Part shown: piece after piece, positions 1-11,580 of the stretch
Layout of the letters: every line of letters begins with the position of its first letter
How positions within the stretch are numbered: the first letter of the stretch is position 1
Source of the DNA: Rhexocercosporidium sp. MPI-PUGE-AT-0058
Lineage: Eukaryota; Ascomycota; Leotiomycetes; Helotiales
DNA: 64,000 nt
Direction: 5' to 3'
Assembly: GCA_020746875.1 (NCBI GenBank)
Contig: JAGTJL010000002.1
Span: 2,666,001 to 2,730,000, forward strand
Position numbers and translations under genes: made by a program
The notes under the pieces: generated by a model
Told to the model about the DNA's origin: nothing
Database searches by the model: none
Seen by the model: only the letters and a program-made list of their open reading frames with translations

Positions 1-824
1 GACAGCATGACGCAGGATGCGCAATCCGCGCTTAGGAGGACGATGGAGACGTATTCGAAGATCACACGGTTTTGCCTTATTTGTAATTATGTGACGAGGA
101 TTATTGATCCGCTTGCTAGTAGGTGTAGTAAGTTCCGATTTAAGAGTCTGGATGTCGGGAATGCGAAGAGGAGGGTGGAGGAGATTGCTGAGAAGGAGGG
201 GGTGGGTCTGGAGGAGGGAGCGGCTGATATGTTGATTAAGTGCAGCGAGGGGGATTTGAGGAAGGCGATTACGTTCTTGCAGAGTGCGGCTCGCTTGGTG
301 GGTGCGGTGGGGGGAAAGGAGGGGGTTGAGGAGGAGGAGGTGGAGGATGAGGTTGATAAGATGGATGTTGATAAGGAGAAGAAAAAGGTTACGGTCAAGA
401 GCGTGGAGGATATCGCGGGTGTGATTCCAGATAAGACGATTGGGTTGTTGGTGAAGGCTATGCAGCCGAGATCGAAGGGTGCGGTTTATGAGGCTGTGTC
501 GAGGGTTGTTACGGATATGGTGGCTGATGGGTGGAGTGCTACCCAAGTCGTCACTCAGGTATATCCTCCTCCCTTTTCTCATTCTCCCTTCCCATAATCC
601 CTTCCCTTCTCTTCCCTTCTCTTCCCGAGCATCTCAAGACCTTACTGACACCTCAAAAGCTCTTCCAAGCAATCATCTACACCGAAGAGATCCCCGATAT
701 CCAAAAGAACAGAATCACCCTCATCTTCTCGGAAGCTGACAAGCGTCTGGTCGATGGTTCAGATGAACATCTAATAATTCTTGATCTGGCATTACGGATA
801 TCGAATGTGCTCTCTGGGCCTTGA
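1..824 (+). CDS. RFC2: Replication factor C subunit 2 (clamp loader), 5' end outside window
   Basis: This is the C-terminal part of an RFC small subunit, which with the other subunits loads PCNA on DNA during replication and repair. The visible part opens with DSMTQDAQSALRRTMETYS and CNYVTRIIDPLASRCSKFRF, which contain the arginine-finger SRC motif of clamp loaders and match yeast Rfc2 (human RFC4) better than Rfc4 or Rfc3. Two exons fit: 1..558 and 660..824, joined in phase 0 after VVTQ and continuing LFQAIIYTEE; the intron is 559..659. An acidic, lysine-rich insert (about residues 105-125 of the visible part, EEEEVEDEVDKMDVDKEKKK) interrupts the region after the AAA+ lid. I know no role for it. 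The gene starts upstream of base 1. Family assignment is firm; the subunit number rests on remembered motifs. Confidence 0.9.
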
Positions 825-1973
825 AGCGTGGATAGAATGGGGTGGGGTGGGGTGGTACTGATTTGCATGGCATGGCTTGGTTTGCTAGGCGTTTAGGTAT
901 GGGCAAGGGAAGGAACTGAATTGTAAGGGAAGATGTGTAGATGTGAGCTCCCATCCATCTCTCATATCCGAGATGACTAGTGAAGAATTCATGACAAGTA
1001 CAATGCATTTTTTGTACTCCAGAACTTACCAGAAGCCGCACTTGTAAACGCGTCGTATCTGTTGAGTCTGAAAAGCCCTTTATTGACATTGGCACAAGAC
1101 GAAAACTCGCTTCTGGAGAACACCACAAAATCGATCGTATTCTAATCATCGTAAACCCACCTACAAAGGAACCCAGGGTATATAAAAAGCATCGCAATTC
1201 ATCACCTAAGGTCTTCGCCCCATTTCCATCTAGCGATCTCCACATCTCCAATCAAACATCTAGACTTCCAGATATCTAGCTACCCAACTAGTCATACCCA
1301 CACCAAGAAAAAAGCACGTATACTCAGATCCTCTCACTGTCTTAAGAAGGTCCAATTGGTGATTTGAGCTTGGGATCTTCTCTCTGCAGATATGATGATG
1401 TAGATCCAACAAATAAGAAGGAAGGTATCCCACCTCAACCCGGCGAGTAAGAAATCATGAAGACGGAGATCGTTACATGTCGATCCCGGAAATCAGGAAT
1501 CGTGGCACCTCACTAGAATTGCGACTATATGAGTAGCATAAATGAGATGATACATAGTCTCAAGTCTTTAGTGCACAATGAGGGAATTTGGCTGTGCATT
1601 GTGAGGTGTAATTTGCATACCGTAGTTCTGAGAGTGTGGTACCTTTAAAAGCTAGGAGCTGAATAGAAGGTACCGAACGAGGTTTATTTGCTTTTGGCAT
1701 GTCCTTACTCTCTGGTGTTGGTAAGCTCATTTGTTACCTCGTGGAGTAGAACTCGACTACATAGTCCTAGACTGCCGGCATACTGCTCTCGACCGATTAT
1801 TGCGCTTGCCTCTAGCACCTCGGTCCGAGATACATGGATGTGTCTCGACTGAAGAAGTCACTTCCATACTGGAGATTATCGCAGCGGGTTCGACAGGCCT
1901 AGGCTGTCTGCCTAAACCGATCTTCTTCCAGTAGGACTCGGCTGTGAATGATGATCCCCTTGTATCACAGTTT
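825..1973. other. Intergenic region, convergent 3' ends of RFC2 and PPE1
   Basis: No coding region with convincing composition or family resemblance is visible. A TATATAAAAA stretch lies at 1179..1188, but no start codon with a long frame follows it. Open frames here are short and lack recognisable motifs. Confidence 0.6.
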
Positions 1974-3294
1974 TCAAACCCTTTTTCCAGCCCGTAGTAG
2001 ATCCGACACTTTTGGCGGTAGTACTAATGCACTCCTGTCGTTCCTCTTGTAGAAATCTACTATCACCATAGCTGTTTTCTCTGGCAAGTCTTCATGGACG
2101 AAATGTCCTGCCTCGGGGAAGACTTGTAAGGCATATTTACCTACCACATGTTAATCCTTCACCAGGGACAGGTACTGGGCACCTACCTTGCATCTGACCA
2201 ATTATCAGCTCCTTGTCTAATCGATCTGTACCAGCGAGCAAGAGCAGCTTCCCTCCTTTGGCTTCCAGAAACTTCTTACTAAGTCCAACAAACCATCCTT
2301 CCCAGAATGGTTGAGTAGCAGCCAGATCAGTCTGCCACGTCCAACATCTTGAGCTCCTCAAGGTTGGATCATGTTTCAGTAGAGAAGGCACACTTGTTCG
2401 GGCTGATGTGGAATTCCGAATCGTTCTAGATCGAATATGCCATTCTATGCCAGATTCCAAAGATGGAAATCCTGCTGGCCGTGTAGACAGGTATGTTTGC
2501 ATACTCTGCAAAGCATCTATAGCAGAACCCTCGACGACATCAAGTACTGCATATCCCAATACTGAATTTCCCAGTTTTCCGCTCTTTGCAACATCTGTCA
2601 CAACTGCACCGCCAAGCGAGTGGCCTATTAGGACTAGAAGTGGCATTTGCTCCCAGCCCATTTGCATCTTTGCTTTGTTTAGGACAGATATCAAATCTGC
2701 ACTGAGTGTGTCCAAACTGAGGTCCGTTATGTCTGGCTGGGGCGTGACTGTAGTAGCACCATGCCCGCGAGCATCGAGAGACAGGATACCAGCAGATGGT
2801 AAGCGCTTTCGTATCTCTGCGGTCATAACGGCGAATGAGAGACCAGATGACCCAGCACCATGGTGTGTAACGAATAAGGGTGCATTACCGACAGGTGAGT
2901 TGAGGTATGCATGATGTATTATTGTGGAGGAATCGGTCACAGATTCGAGGAAGAGTTCTCGTTCAAAATATGTCGTCCAAGGTATTTGGTCCATTGTTCT
3001 TTTGTTCGGAGATCTGGACAGCATTTGTATTAGCTGGCGTATCCTGGGGGGCATGGAGTTTGCAAACCCTTGTGGTCGGGCGAACAGATTCTGGTTCTGC
3101 GAAGGGATGATTGTCCCAGTGGAGGAGGCTGAGGATGCCGACGAGGCAGAAGAGGAATCGTCGTCTGCAGGGAGCTCCGTATTGAAGTGATCGGTCTCCT
3201 CGTCTTCCTCAGACTCTTGAAAGGGAATGGGAGGCATAGTGGCGGGGTAGCTTGAGAGCTTTGCCTTAGCAAAGCTTCGTTGGAGGTCACTCAT
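1974..3294 (-). CDS. PPE1: Protein phosphatase methylesterase 1
   Basis: Serine hydrolase that removes the methyl ester from the C-terminal leucine of the PP2A catalytic subunit. The start is set at MSDLQRSFAKAKL (3294), typical of the family; an upstream in-frame ATG at 3375 adds 27 residues unlike the family. The alpha/beta-hydrolase core shows the oxyanion region VTHHGAGSSGLSF, DARGHGAT, the nucleophile elbow LIGHSLGGAV and, in the last exon, the catalytic histidine in FPEAGHFVHED. A 46-nt intron (2141..2186) splits the glycine codon of GQMQG|KYALQVF; exons are 2187..3294 and 1974..2140. The N-terminal third is acidic and low in complexity (EESEEDEE, Ser/Ala run), as in fungal orthologues. 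It is convergent with RFC2. Confidence 0.93.
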
Positions 3295-4486
3295 GGTGGG
3301 CTGACGAGAGTGAGGGGGAATCATTCGTGGTCGTGTTTTCGGTTTGCGATATCGTAAAAGTGGAAGTTTCAACAATGATTCAACGAATGTTAAATCATGA
3401 CTGAATCGGTACGTAGGTCGGAGTACGTAATGACTAGGTGGACTGACTTGTTGGAAGTTTTGAAGTCAACAACCAACTGCTTCCTGTCTATGCGATATTT
3501 AAGCTCCAACTCTTGGCTCGCTTAGAAGGGGGGCGATAAGAGATAAAGAACTTTCACTCGGACTCGGAAAATAATTGAGGCGAGTGCGGGGAGAGCTCTA
3601 ATTACTGTAGAGGTGAAGTGAGCTTTGACTGGGATGCTGGGGAGGTATGAGGGTGCAAGGGTGATGCTCGTTGCTGTTGCTTTGCTGATCATACGAAGTA
3701 TCATGATCATCTCGCGATTGTGGCTGCCACCCATCCATCATTGCACCCAGCCAGCATCGAATTACTTCGAAGCAATTCTGTAAGGCGGGTCAATGTTGTG
3801 TGCGTATCCTCTGCTTCAAAAAGGCTCTTTTGTTCTGGTTCAACTCACTAGAGCTCACTCACTCACGTATCACAGCTCAGCCAGCTTCTTCACTCTCACA
3901 TGCCAAATTCCGAGTCAATCAAATTCAGATGGGGATTGTCCGTTGCAGTTGGGGGTTGCCCATGCAGGCATTAAATGATGTCATGGCGTTACCAGCATTT
4001 GACATCCATTCATCCATCCCTCATCCCCCGTCCCCTCCTCTTCTACTGTGAAGTAAAAGCTTCGACAGCCCACCCACCCAGCTTCTGCCTGCCAAATATC
4101 TAGCTGTTCTAGACTTAGAGACCACCATCTGGCCTTGTCGTCATTGGTTCAATTGAGCACACCGAGCAAGCTATCAGCAACTACCATCGATGACCAGTTC
4201 TTTGCCGCCGCACTAGCTGCTCTTGTTCCAGCTTCCATCCGCATCGACCATATTAATCCTGCTTTGCTTTCACTACTGGACCCTAAAAGTACCAGTCTAC
4301 TACTGTACTATTGTGACTGTCGCGGAACCAGCACTCCTCTCGCTGCCTCCTCTCTCTCTCTCTCTTTCTCTTTCCATTCCCCTCTTCCTGCATTTACACA
4401 CATCACATCTCTCCACCAACGTATTGACCCCTCCTACAACTGCTCTAGAGTGAGAGGTGATAGTTGAGAGTTGAATATCAGTCAAC
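3295..4486. promoter_or_regulatory. Divergent promoter region between PPE1 and the membrane hydrolase-like gene
   Basis: No gene is supported. The last 150 bases before the right-hand start contain a strong pyrimidine tract (CTCTCTCT..., about 4349..4372), as often found just upstream of fungal transcription starts. Short open frames here are biased by this simple sequence. Confidence 0.5.
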
Positions 4487-6146
4487 ATGGCTCTCTGGGG
4501 AAACAAAAACAACGACGACGACGAGAGACCTCTCTCGCAGAATGGGGACTCCGCCAGTCATGTTGTGGTGCCCCGTGCTTCTGAGGCCGACGAGAGAACT
4601 CGTTTGCTTCCACCTCCTTCTCAGGGATATCTGAGCCCCGATGACCCAGCTGTAAGTGTTTGAGCTCTTCAGGCCTTGGTCACAAGAGTCATGGGAATAA
4701 AGCAAAGCTGATTCTAATTTCTAGGTATCACCCTACAATCTCTGGAGCGTCCGCTTCCTTCGCTACTTCACTGTCCTCTTTACCATCATTACCTTCTTAT
4801 GGTGGGTTTTGTTACTGGTATCAATCTTCGTCAGCCCCCCAGGAATGCACTCTCGTGGATCCGGTTTCTTCGATTTCTCGTATACCACTCTGACACTTGG
4901 ACTTCTCCTCCTCGGACTTATGTTCTTCTCCTCGCCATCTAAGGCTGCACAAGTCTCATGTCTGGTGGTTGCAGTTGTATTACTGGTCGACGCGATTATG
5001 ATTGTCGCCGTTCCAAGACTTCGAGTTGAGGAAGGCTGGGTTGGAATTGCCAGTGTTGTTTGGGCTCTCCTGATCGCCGTCTGGACTGTTTCCACAGACC
5101 GTATTGTCGCATGGGGCAAGAGAGAAGAGGAGGAGCGTCTCACTGGCCGCGCCGAATCTCGTCGTACCTTGGGAGAATGGACCTCGGTCTTTGTTTCCAC
5201 GGTTTTCCTTGTTATCATGGCTGTAGTCGCTGTTCTCCTCACAGCAACGCTCATCCTTCGCTCTCGTGATGCTTCTCTAGCCGCACCAGGGCACCGATAC
5301 TATGTTGATGGCGACAAGTATCAAATCCACATCTTCTGCGAGGGTAGCACGAGTGCCACAAGCTCTTCAGGAAAGAAGCTCCCAACTGTTCTCTTCGAGT
5401 CTGGCGACGGACCTTTCGAGAATGGAATGATGGTCATTGCAGAGAATGCTCTCGCTAATGGAAGCATCTCCCGATACTGCTACTCTGACAGACCAGGTTT
5501 CGGCTGGTCTGACAATGCTCCATCTCCATTCTCTGCTGGCATGGCCGCTGATGTTCTATCCGAAGCTCTTGCCCGTGCTGGCGAGGACGGACCATGGATT
5601 CTGGCCAGCGCAGGAGTTGGAAGCATCTACAGTCGAATCTTCTCTTCTCGCCACGGTACCGCTGTCGAGGGACTCCTGCTGATCGATCCTCTCCACGAAG
5701 ATCTTCTTTACCGCCTGGGATCTACCAACAGAGGATTCCTCCTCTGGGCTTGGGGTATTATCTCACCGCTCGGATTGGACAGAATTCCCGCTGCAATCTT
5801 CAAGGGCCGCACTCGCGAAGATCGTGTCTATGGTCGATCTGCCTACCAAAACGGAAAATACATCAAGGCTAAGCTCCAAGAATCCCTTGTCGCCGACTCG
5901 CTCACCAGGAACGAAGTCAGCAGCGCTAGACATATTCAACATGAGAAGACTTCCTTGGCTCTCGTCAGCTCCGGTATCGAGATGAAGCGGGATAGACATT
6001 GGGGCAAGAAGCAAGAAGACCTGAGCCACTTGACCAAGAAGCTCATTAGCTGGGATATTGTCAGTGGAGCCCCATCGGAGGTCTGGAAGACATACCAGGG
6101 ACGACACATCATTGAGAAGAGACTGAAGGAGTTGGTTCACGCATAA
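4487..6146 (+). CDS. Five-TM membrane protein with alpha/beta-hydrolase-like domain lacking the nucleophile
   Basis: Two exons, 4487..4651 and 4725..6146, give 528 residues. A polar N-terminus of about 60 residues is followed by five hydrophobic segments (roughly residues 65-92, 100-120, 125-150, 155-175, 190-215), then a soluble domain of about 300 residues. That domain follows the prolyl-aminopeptidase-like alpha/beta-hydrolase pattern: LFESGDGPFENG, YSDRPGFGWSD, then WILASAGVGSIYSRIF and GLLLIDP. In active relatives the middle block reads like GHSYGG, with a serine nucleophile; here the aligned position is Gly352 (SAGVG). The enzyme may therefore be inactive or use another residue. Substrate and membrane location are unknown to me; similar fungal proteins have been labelled mitochondrial integral membrane proteins, which I cannot verify. 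Confidence 0.75.
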
Positions 6147-6642
6147 TAATTTGATTACTTACACGTACAGTACGGTATGAATGGGGTGAGTAAAAATTGG
6201 AACGGGATAAGACTGGGGTATCAGGAAAGGAACAGAGGGGTTGCAGCTCCGTGGTTATTGCCGCATACATGTCCTTCCTGCATTTTTGAAGCAATGGTGC
6301 TGGGGAACTTTCATCTACTTTTTGCTTTCTACGCCTGGCTGTGTTTTCCTCGAGAACCATCTTACGATAATTTGATTAAATGATCTTCCGTGTAGATATT
6401 GTAATACATTGAACAGTCCAATGCCTTGATGGTATGACCACGCTTAAAGCATCTGTAATGCATTAGTCAAACAAACCGCTCACTTGTAGACCTCAATGAA
6501 GTCTTGGCGGGAAGACTTTTATATTTTGTAGAAAAGTTACTGCTGCTAGACCTACACGCCGAAGCCCTACAGCAAATATTAACCGAACTTCAGCTTCTAG
6601 AGCCAAATCCCTCATAAGGTAGGGTAGACATTTGGTTAAACC

Positions 6643-7644
6643 TCAAATGACCTGGCCAGGGTGAAAGAACAGCATATGCATAAGGAACAATGCATCGCCC
6701 TCCTCCGACTCAAACTGCGTGACTAACATACTCCTCGCCAATACCTTGGGCCATTTCTCGCGCTGCAATTCTGCTGCTCGCTGGTTCCACCCATCGCACC
6801 ACCTGTTGAGGATGTTAGTCTGAATGTTTCCTCAAGAGTATAGTATTAGCCAAGGGTGTAAGATCTAGAAAACCCACATCCTTCGTACAGAACGTGATCA
6901 AAAGATAAGGCAGCAGAGAAGAAACAAACGTGACACTCACCAATGCCGACTACACCTTTCCAATCCCGCTCCAACCCTCAAACAAACCACCTCCGGCCAC
7001 CTCTCCTCCCTCCCAACCTTCTCCTTCCTTTCCACCACTCCCTCCCCCTCCCCCTCCTCATCCTCAACCTCATCATCAAACCCCCCACTGAGCCCATACG
7101 CCAACCTCTCCATAGCCAACCTACCATACTGCTCACCACTCTCCACATTCTCCGGATCACACGCCACGCCAAGATGCCTCAACCCCGTAAACCTCTCCAA
7201 CTCCCTCCCATCATCCTCCGCATGAAACAACATCGACTCCTCATTAACCACCAGATACCTCACCCTACCCGCCTCCTCCACCCCCATCTTCCGTCCAATC
7301 CGTCCCGGATACGCCCCCAACGTCCGCCAACACACCATCAGCACATCCCTCTCAAAGCAGAAATACACACGTGCGAACTCCCGCGAGGGCGCGAATGCTA
7401 ATTCGTAGGTTTTGAGAGCCTCGTAACGTGATTCCCGACATACGTGCAGGAGTGGCGGGATGGCTTGCGAGGATTTGAAGACGCGCTGGCGCGCGTTCCA
7501 GTAGATGTGGACGAGGCGGGAGGAGGTGTCTAGGTGGTCGGCGAAGATCTTGATGCGTAGCTCGATGGGGAGTTTGGGGAAGAGGGAGAAGGCTGTGAGG
7601 GGTTTGGGTTTGGTTGATACTGTGGCACGGCGGCGAGGAGGCAT
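6643..7644 (-). CDS. 2EXR-domain (F-box-like) protein
   Basis: Two exons, 6941..7644 and 6643..6802, joined across a 138-nt intron (GTGAGT donor, CAG acceptor) in the codon of a tryptophan, give 287 residues. The N-terminal segment FPKLPIELRIKIFADHL, followed by IPPLLHVCRESRYEALKTYELAF, is the pattern of the fungal 2EXR domain, a lineage-expanded family of unknown function. An acidic stretch (EDEEGEGEG, near residue 200) precedes the C-terminal part. Ending the gene at the first-exon stop would give SRHW*; the spliced reading instead continues HWWCDGWNQRAAELQREKWP, with compact coding-like sequence up to a stop at 6643..6645. No function can be given from sequence. Confidence 0.75.
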
Positions 7645-8217
7645 GATTTTGTTGTGAGTGTACTGGGGAATAGTGGCACAATAAAATGGCCCTCGAGTAC
7701 AAGAGTTTTTCGTATAGAAGAAAGGAAGTAACTAGTCTCGAGAAGGCTGGGATAGCTCAGAACGTTCTCAGAATATCATCTCAGATCAGAATGTTCTTAG
7801 AATATCCTTAGACTTCTAAGACCCTAGCCAAATGACGAGCGTGGAAATGGACAATTGACGAGGTTGAAAACGGTAGACGATGAATAAAGAGAATAGTCCT
7901 GAAGTGGCTTCAAGTGATATCAAATGGAAGTGTTGGTAGAAATGGTACTCGAAGACAGAAGGCTGAGATTTCCTGACGTCTGAAGTCAGCCACACACATG
8001 TGACCCGCTCCAAGGCTCGCCTGCTCGCTTGCATCCCCTCGATTTCAACACCTCTCACTCTCCACGCCATCTCTGCAGCCTCACAGCTCTCCCTCGAGTT
8101 TCGCAACCATTCAACCTCCCAACTTCCACCAAACAATGTGAAGCTTCTCCAACCCGCAAAGGATCAAGACTCGCCCCTGCCCTGCCTTGCCAATGAGTCC
8201 ACCACCTCCTCCAAGCT
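7645..8217. promoter_or_regulatory. Divergent promoter between the 2EXR gene and the DUF1746 gene
   Basis: About 570 bases with no supported gene. The sequence near 7745..7815 contains three similar copies of an AGAAT(G/A)TTC-type motif (GAACGTTCTCAGAATATC, CAGAATGTTCTTAGAATATC). This resembles heat-shock-element half-sites (nGAAn/nTTCn) but was not tested statistically. Confidence 0.4.
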
Positions 8218-9391
8218 ATGAACAATGACTCCACATCAAACGACCTGCCCAGCTCAGATTCAGCACCAGGACCATCAGCGCCAGCATCGAATGCAGTCCC
8301 AGGAGCAAATGAGGGCACAACCGGCGCCGCTGTCATCGAGGATACATCAGAAGGAGCTGCAGCGGCTTTGACAAGTCAGGATGTACAGTCCGAATCGCCC
8401 GCGAAGAAGAGAGCCCTGGCGCAGGCGAAGAAGAAGTTTGAATTCATCAACAATCTCACCCTGCACCTTGACATCCTAATTTATGTCGAGCTCTGTATAT
8501 TATACTATATGGAGTATGTCCCCTCCCCCGTTTACATCCAATTCTACAATGTGCTATTTGCTAATGCGGATATACAGTTGCTCGCTCTTCCGCCTGCTCC
8601 TTCGCGCTGTCAATCAGATGATGTTCCTATCCCCCAAACCGCAATTCATACCCACAGCTCCCATCCACCGCCCCTACATCGGCGCCATCTTCGCCCCCAA
8701 CATCATCTGTATCCTCCTGCACATACTCACGGCGCGGTCAGAAGCAGGAGAAGCCATGCGAGGCTATCTCCACGGAGGCGTGATCATAGATCTCATCGGG
8801 CAGAAAGGACCGACCTCGAAATTCCACTTGGTAGTGTTGGATCTGCTAGTGCTAGGTCTGCAGTGTTTTATGCTTGCTGTACACGTGGAAAGGGAGAGGC
8901 TCTCTGCTGTGAAAGAAGGACTTTCATCCACAGTTCCTACGGCTGCTACGGATCTTCCCAGAGAAGCGGTTGTCTCTGCGCAGAACCTAGATGCCGAGGA
9001 GAGGGGTGAGATGGGAGGTGCCATCGTCACGAGTGAGGGCGATATGGAGATGCAACCCATGATACCACGGAGCGACGGACCCTCATCGTCAAGAAATGAA
9101 GTGGACGAAGAAAGAAACGAAGAACGAGAACGCCTTCTTGCTGAGCCGACTGCTCCACAGCAGGATGACGATGATGGCACTTTGGACATTCTTTGGTCTG
9201 GGTCTGCTATTGTAGCTGACTTTTACGTCATGCATACTTTGAGAAGACAGTGGCTTGATTATGGCAATGCGACGGAATCTGCCATACAGACGGTTGGGTT
9301 TTCTGCTGAGTTTGCTGCTGTTACTGCAAGTCGGCGGATGAATGCAGCTAGTGCTCGTTTTCAACGAGACGTGGAGTCCCTAGGGAATTGA
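8218..9391 (+). CDS. DUF1746 membrane protein, Dsc4-like (Golgi Dsc E3 ligase subunit candidate)
   Basis: Two exons, 8218..8513 and 8578..9391, joined as GA|T (YMED CSLFRLLLRA), give 369 residues. A disordered Ser/Pro/Ala N-terminus (about 75 residues) is followed by FEFINNLTLHLDILIYVELCI, then hydrophobic segments around IGAIFAPNIICILLHIL and FHLVVLDLLVLGLQCFMLAVHVERERL, the layout of DUF1746 proteins. The fission-yeast member I associate with this domain is Dsc4, a subunit of the Golgi Dsc ubiquitin ligase that cleaves SREBP; that link is from memory. The C-terminal half is acidic and charged (EVDEERNEERERL), with a final ordered-looking part DILWSGSAIVADFYVMHTLRRQWLDY (partly shown). A single-exon reading would enter the intron and shift frame into Pro/His-rich sequence. 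Confidence 0.6.
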
Positions 9392-9480
9392 GATACCCAA
9401 TTTTGTATAATAGTTCCCAGTGCAAAAGCATGGCCCGTTCTGCACTCATTGATAGTATCTTTGACTTCAGAATTATCACA

Positions 9481-10695
9481 TTAAGTTATCTTCCTGCCTA
9501 CGTTCCCCACGCCAGCTCCTTTAATACTGACTATAATATCACCACTCTCATCCTCTTCAGCATCCCTCAAACCCCAACTGCTCGCCCCAAACTTCTTCAG
9601 ATCTCTCCCCAGACCAACGAAGTCCTCTGTCCCAACCACCTCCCTCCCTAACCTCACCCTCCCAACATCCTCCGACCCCATAGCCATCAGCGTAAGTACC
9701 GTCGGCGCCCCAACCCTCGTATAGCAGCCACCCTGCGAAATAACCTCCAACAACTGATACGCACACTGCTTTCCCACGTCCTCGGGTGTAACACCACCCT
9801 CACTCGGCGCCGGCACATCTGCCGAATAAATCACCCCCATCGCGCTCGTCTCCGCGATCAAGCTTAATCCAAATCCAATCCCAGTCCTCTTCTTGCCCCC
9901 CGGATTCGTTCTCTCCCCACTCGACACCAAAGGCGCCTGGTCGTACTGCGCAGCAACATGTATATCACTAACCAGCGGGTTCAAAACCCCTCTTGCCGAA
10001 TGTATCATCCTCGCGTTATTACTAGCAGAGACACCCGTACAGTACGCCACGCCACGGATCCTCTTCACGCGCCCCGGACTCCGATTCATATGCAGCGTCT
10101 TTGGCAATCTGAACTGGCTGCCGAATCTCAACTCGACGATCCCTCCTCCTCCTTTCCCTCCCGCGCCCGTACACGAGCGTTGCAGGACGCGCAGCTCGAG
10201 TTTACTCGCCATAACGCCGAAGGTCTCGTAGAGGGGGAGGATAGCAGTCCGTAGCGTGTCGACGCTCACGTCTCCTGTTTCCGTGGCGCTAGTTATGACG
10301 CCTTCGCCTTCGAAGCGCACGTTTATAGGTGCTTTTGAGAAGGGCGCGAGCATGCAGAGAGGGAGGAGGAACCAGCTCACGCCGCGCCGGCAGGTGTCTG
10401 GTAGAACGCACTTCACTACGTCTGAGCCGCCGGTCGAGACGCTGCCTGTGATCAGACCGGGGTTGTAAATGAGTTTCGTGCCCGTATATGAGATTTGCAT
10501 CGTGGTGCCATTGGTTATGCTGTCGAGGAGGCGGAGGAAGGAGATTTCGTGGGGTGCGAGACCTGGGTTCGTGGGTGACGAGGAGCGGATGTTGGAGATG
10601 GCTATGGGGCGGCCGGTCAGGGTTGAGAGAACAAGACGGTGAGTTAGAGATTTGTGGGAGGTGAAGCGAAGGTATTCGGGGGCGGGGGCTGCCAT
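9481..10695 (-). CDS. RCL1: RNA 3'-terminal phosphate cyclase-like protein (18S rRNA processing)
   Basis: A single exon of 404 residues. Rcl1 works with the GTPase Bms1 in the nucleolar SSU processome during early pre-18S rRNA cleavage and has no cyclase activity. The protein shows the family's order of blocks: FTSHKSLTHRLVLSTLTGRP at the N-terminus, GTTMQISYTGTKLIYNPG, DTCRRGVSWFLLPLCMLAPF, the RGVAYCTGVSASNNARMIHSAR region and TGIGFGLSLIAET. The catalytic histidine near the C-terminus of true cyclases is not evident, as expected for Rcl1. Length matches the family (about 370-410). The region 10140-10200 encodes a Gly-rich loop (GAGGKGGGG). Its 3' end is convergent with the DUF1746 gene, with under 100 bases between stops. 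Confidence 0.97.
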   Translation of the reverse strand: MAAPAPEYLRFTSHKSLTHRLVLSTLTGRPIAISNIRSSSPTNPGLAPHEISFLRLLDSITNGTTMQISYTGTKLIYNPGLITGSVSTGGSDVVKCVLPDTCRRGVSWFLLPLCMLAPFSKAPINVRFEGEGVITSATETGDVSVDTLRTAILPLYETFGVMASKLELRVLQRSCTGAGGKGGGGIVELRFGSQFRLPKTLHMNRSPGRVKRIRGVAYCTGVSASNNARMIHSARGVLNPLVSDIHVAAQYDQAPLVSSGERTNPGGKKRTGIGFGLSLIAETSAMGVIYSADVPAPSEGGVTPEDVGKQCAYQLLEVISQGGCYTRVGAPTVLTLMAMGSEDVGRVRLGREVVGTEDFVGLGRDLKKFGASSWGLRDAEEDESGDIIVSIKGAGVGNVGRKIT

Positions 10696-11580
10696 TGTTG
10701 TGTTATTGGGTGAGATGTTTGTGGTTGCAACTGAGGGGAGAAATCTGAGAAATCTAGGTCGCGAAATTGCAGAATAGCTGTAGTGTGCTGAATCGGGTCA
10801 CCGCCTCTACGCTTCCCTTCGCTAAGCCCCCAACACTAGAAGTCTACAAACAGGTTAAGAATCCTGTTCAAAGTTCCAATGGCGGAGATATCATGTTGAT
10901 CCTTCCAGATACTGTGGTTTATGTAAACAATTGCATTTGCTGGCGGTACATGTCAAACACTTCTATATTGTGTACTAGTAGCTATCAGGCTAATTGGAAA
11001 GCGATAGTTCGGGCATAACTTGTCTTATCTAGATGCATGATTTTGAAGATCAGGATTTGAAACATAAAAACAGCAGAAAGCGCTAGACAGTCAAATTAGA
11101 GGAGACACTTGATCAAGGTCACAACTAAGCCTACCTCACGAAAGTCAATTGCATTCGTAAAGACATTTTATTTCCTAGCTGAACAGGAAGAACTGCCAAT
11201 ATCATAAAGATAGCAAGTGCTTATGGCTAGCGGACTCCTTCACTCCCCAGTCCACCACCTCCATCCCAAGTTCATTCATCAGTGCAATTTTAGAAATTCG
11301 GAATTTGTACAATTGTTGGCCGTGTCTGCCAAAGCAATCCAAACCTGGGGATAGAAAGACTCCAGGTATCGTAGTGTTACATGCGGAATCGCAAATTGAG
11401 TTCGCAACGAGATGCCGAAGGTACTGCTGCAAAGGGAAAATGCGGAAAGTGACCAGTAAACCAGCGCAAGACCGCAGAAATTCATCAATCGTATGCCTTC
11501 AAGAAGAAACAAGACATGTCGTATATGATAAACCTGTGAGGGCTACCATGATGTGGTATCAAAGAACCGATAACGGACAC
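10696..11580. other. Intergenic region between RCL1 and the PWWP gene
   Basis: Nearly 900 bases without a supported gene; it must hold the RCL1 promoter and the 3' UTR of the PWWP gene. Open frames are short and unrecognisable on both strands. Confidence 0.5.

Noticed and set aside
721..1251. 176-codon open frame on the minus strand
   Set aside because: It overlaps the RFC2 last exon on the opposite strand, has mixed composition without any motif, and no intron structure or neighbour supports it.
1731..1934. Open frame of 67 codons between RFC2 and PPE1
   Set aside because: It has no proper ATG at its start and no recognisable family; length is compatible with chance.
6943..7401. 152-codon Pro/Leu/His-rich frame on the plus strand
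   Set aside because: It is the antisense shadow of the 2EXR gene; such composition is typical of reverse frames of coding DNA.
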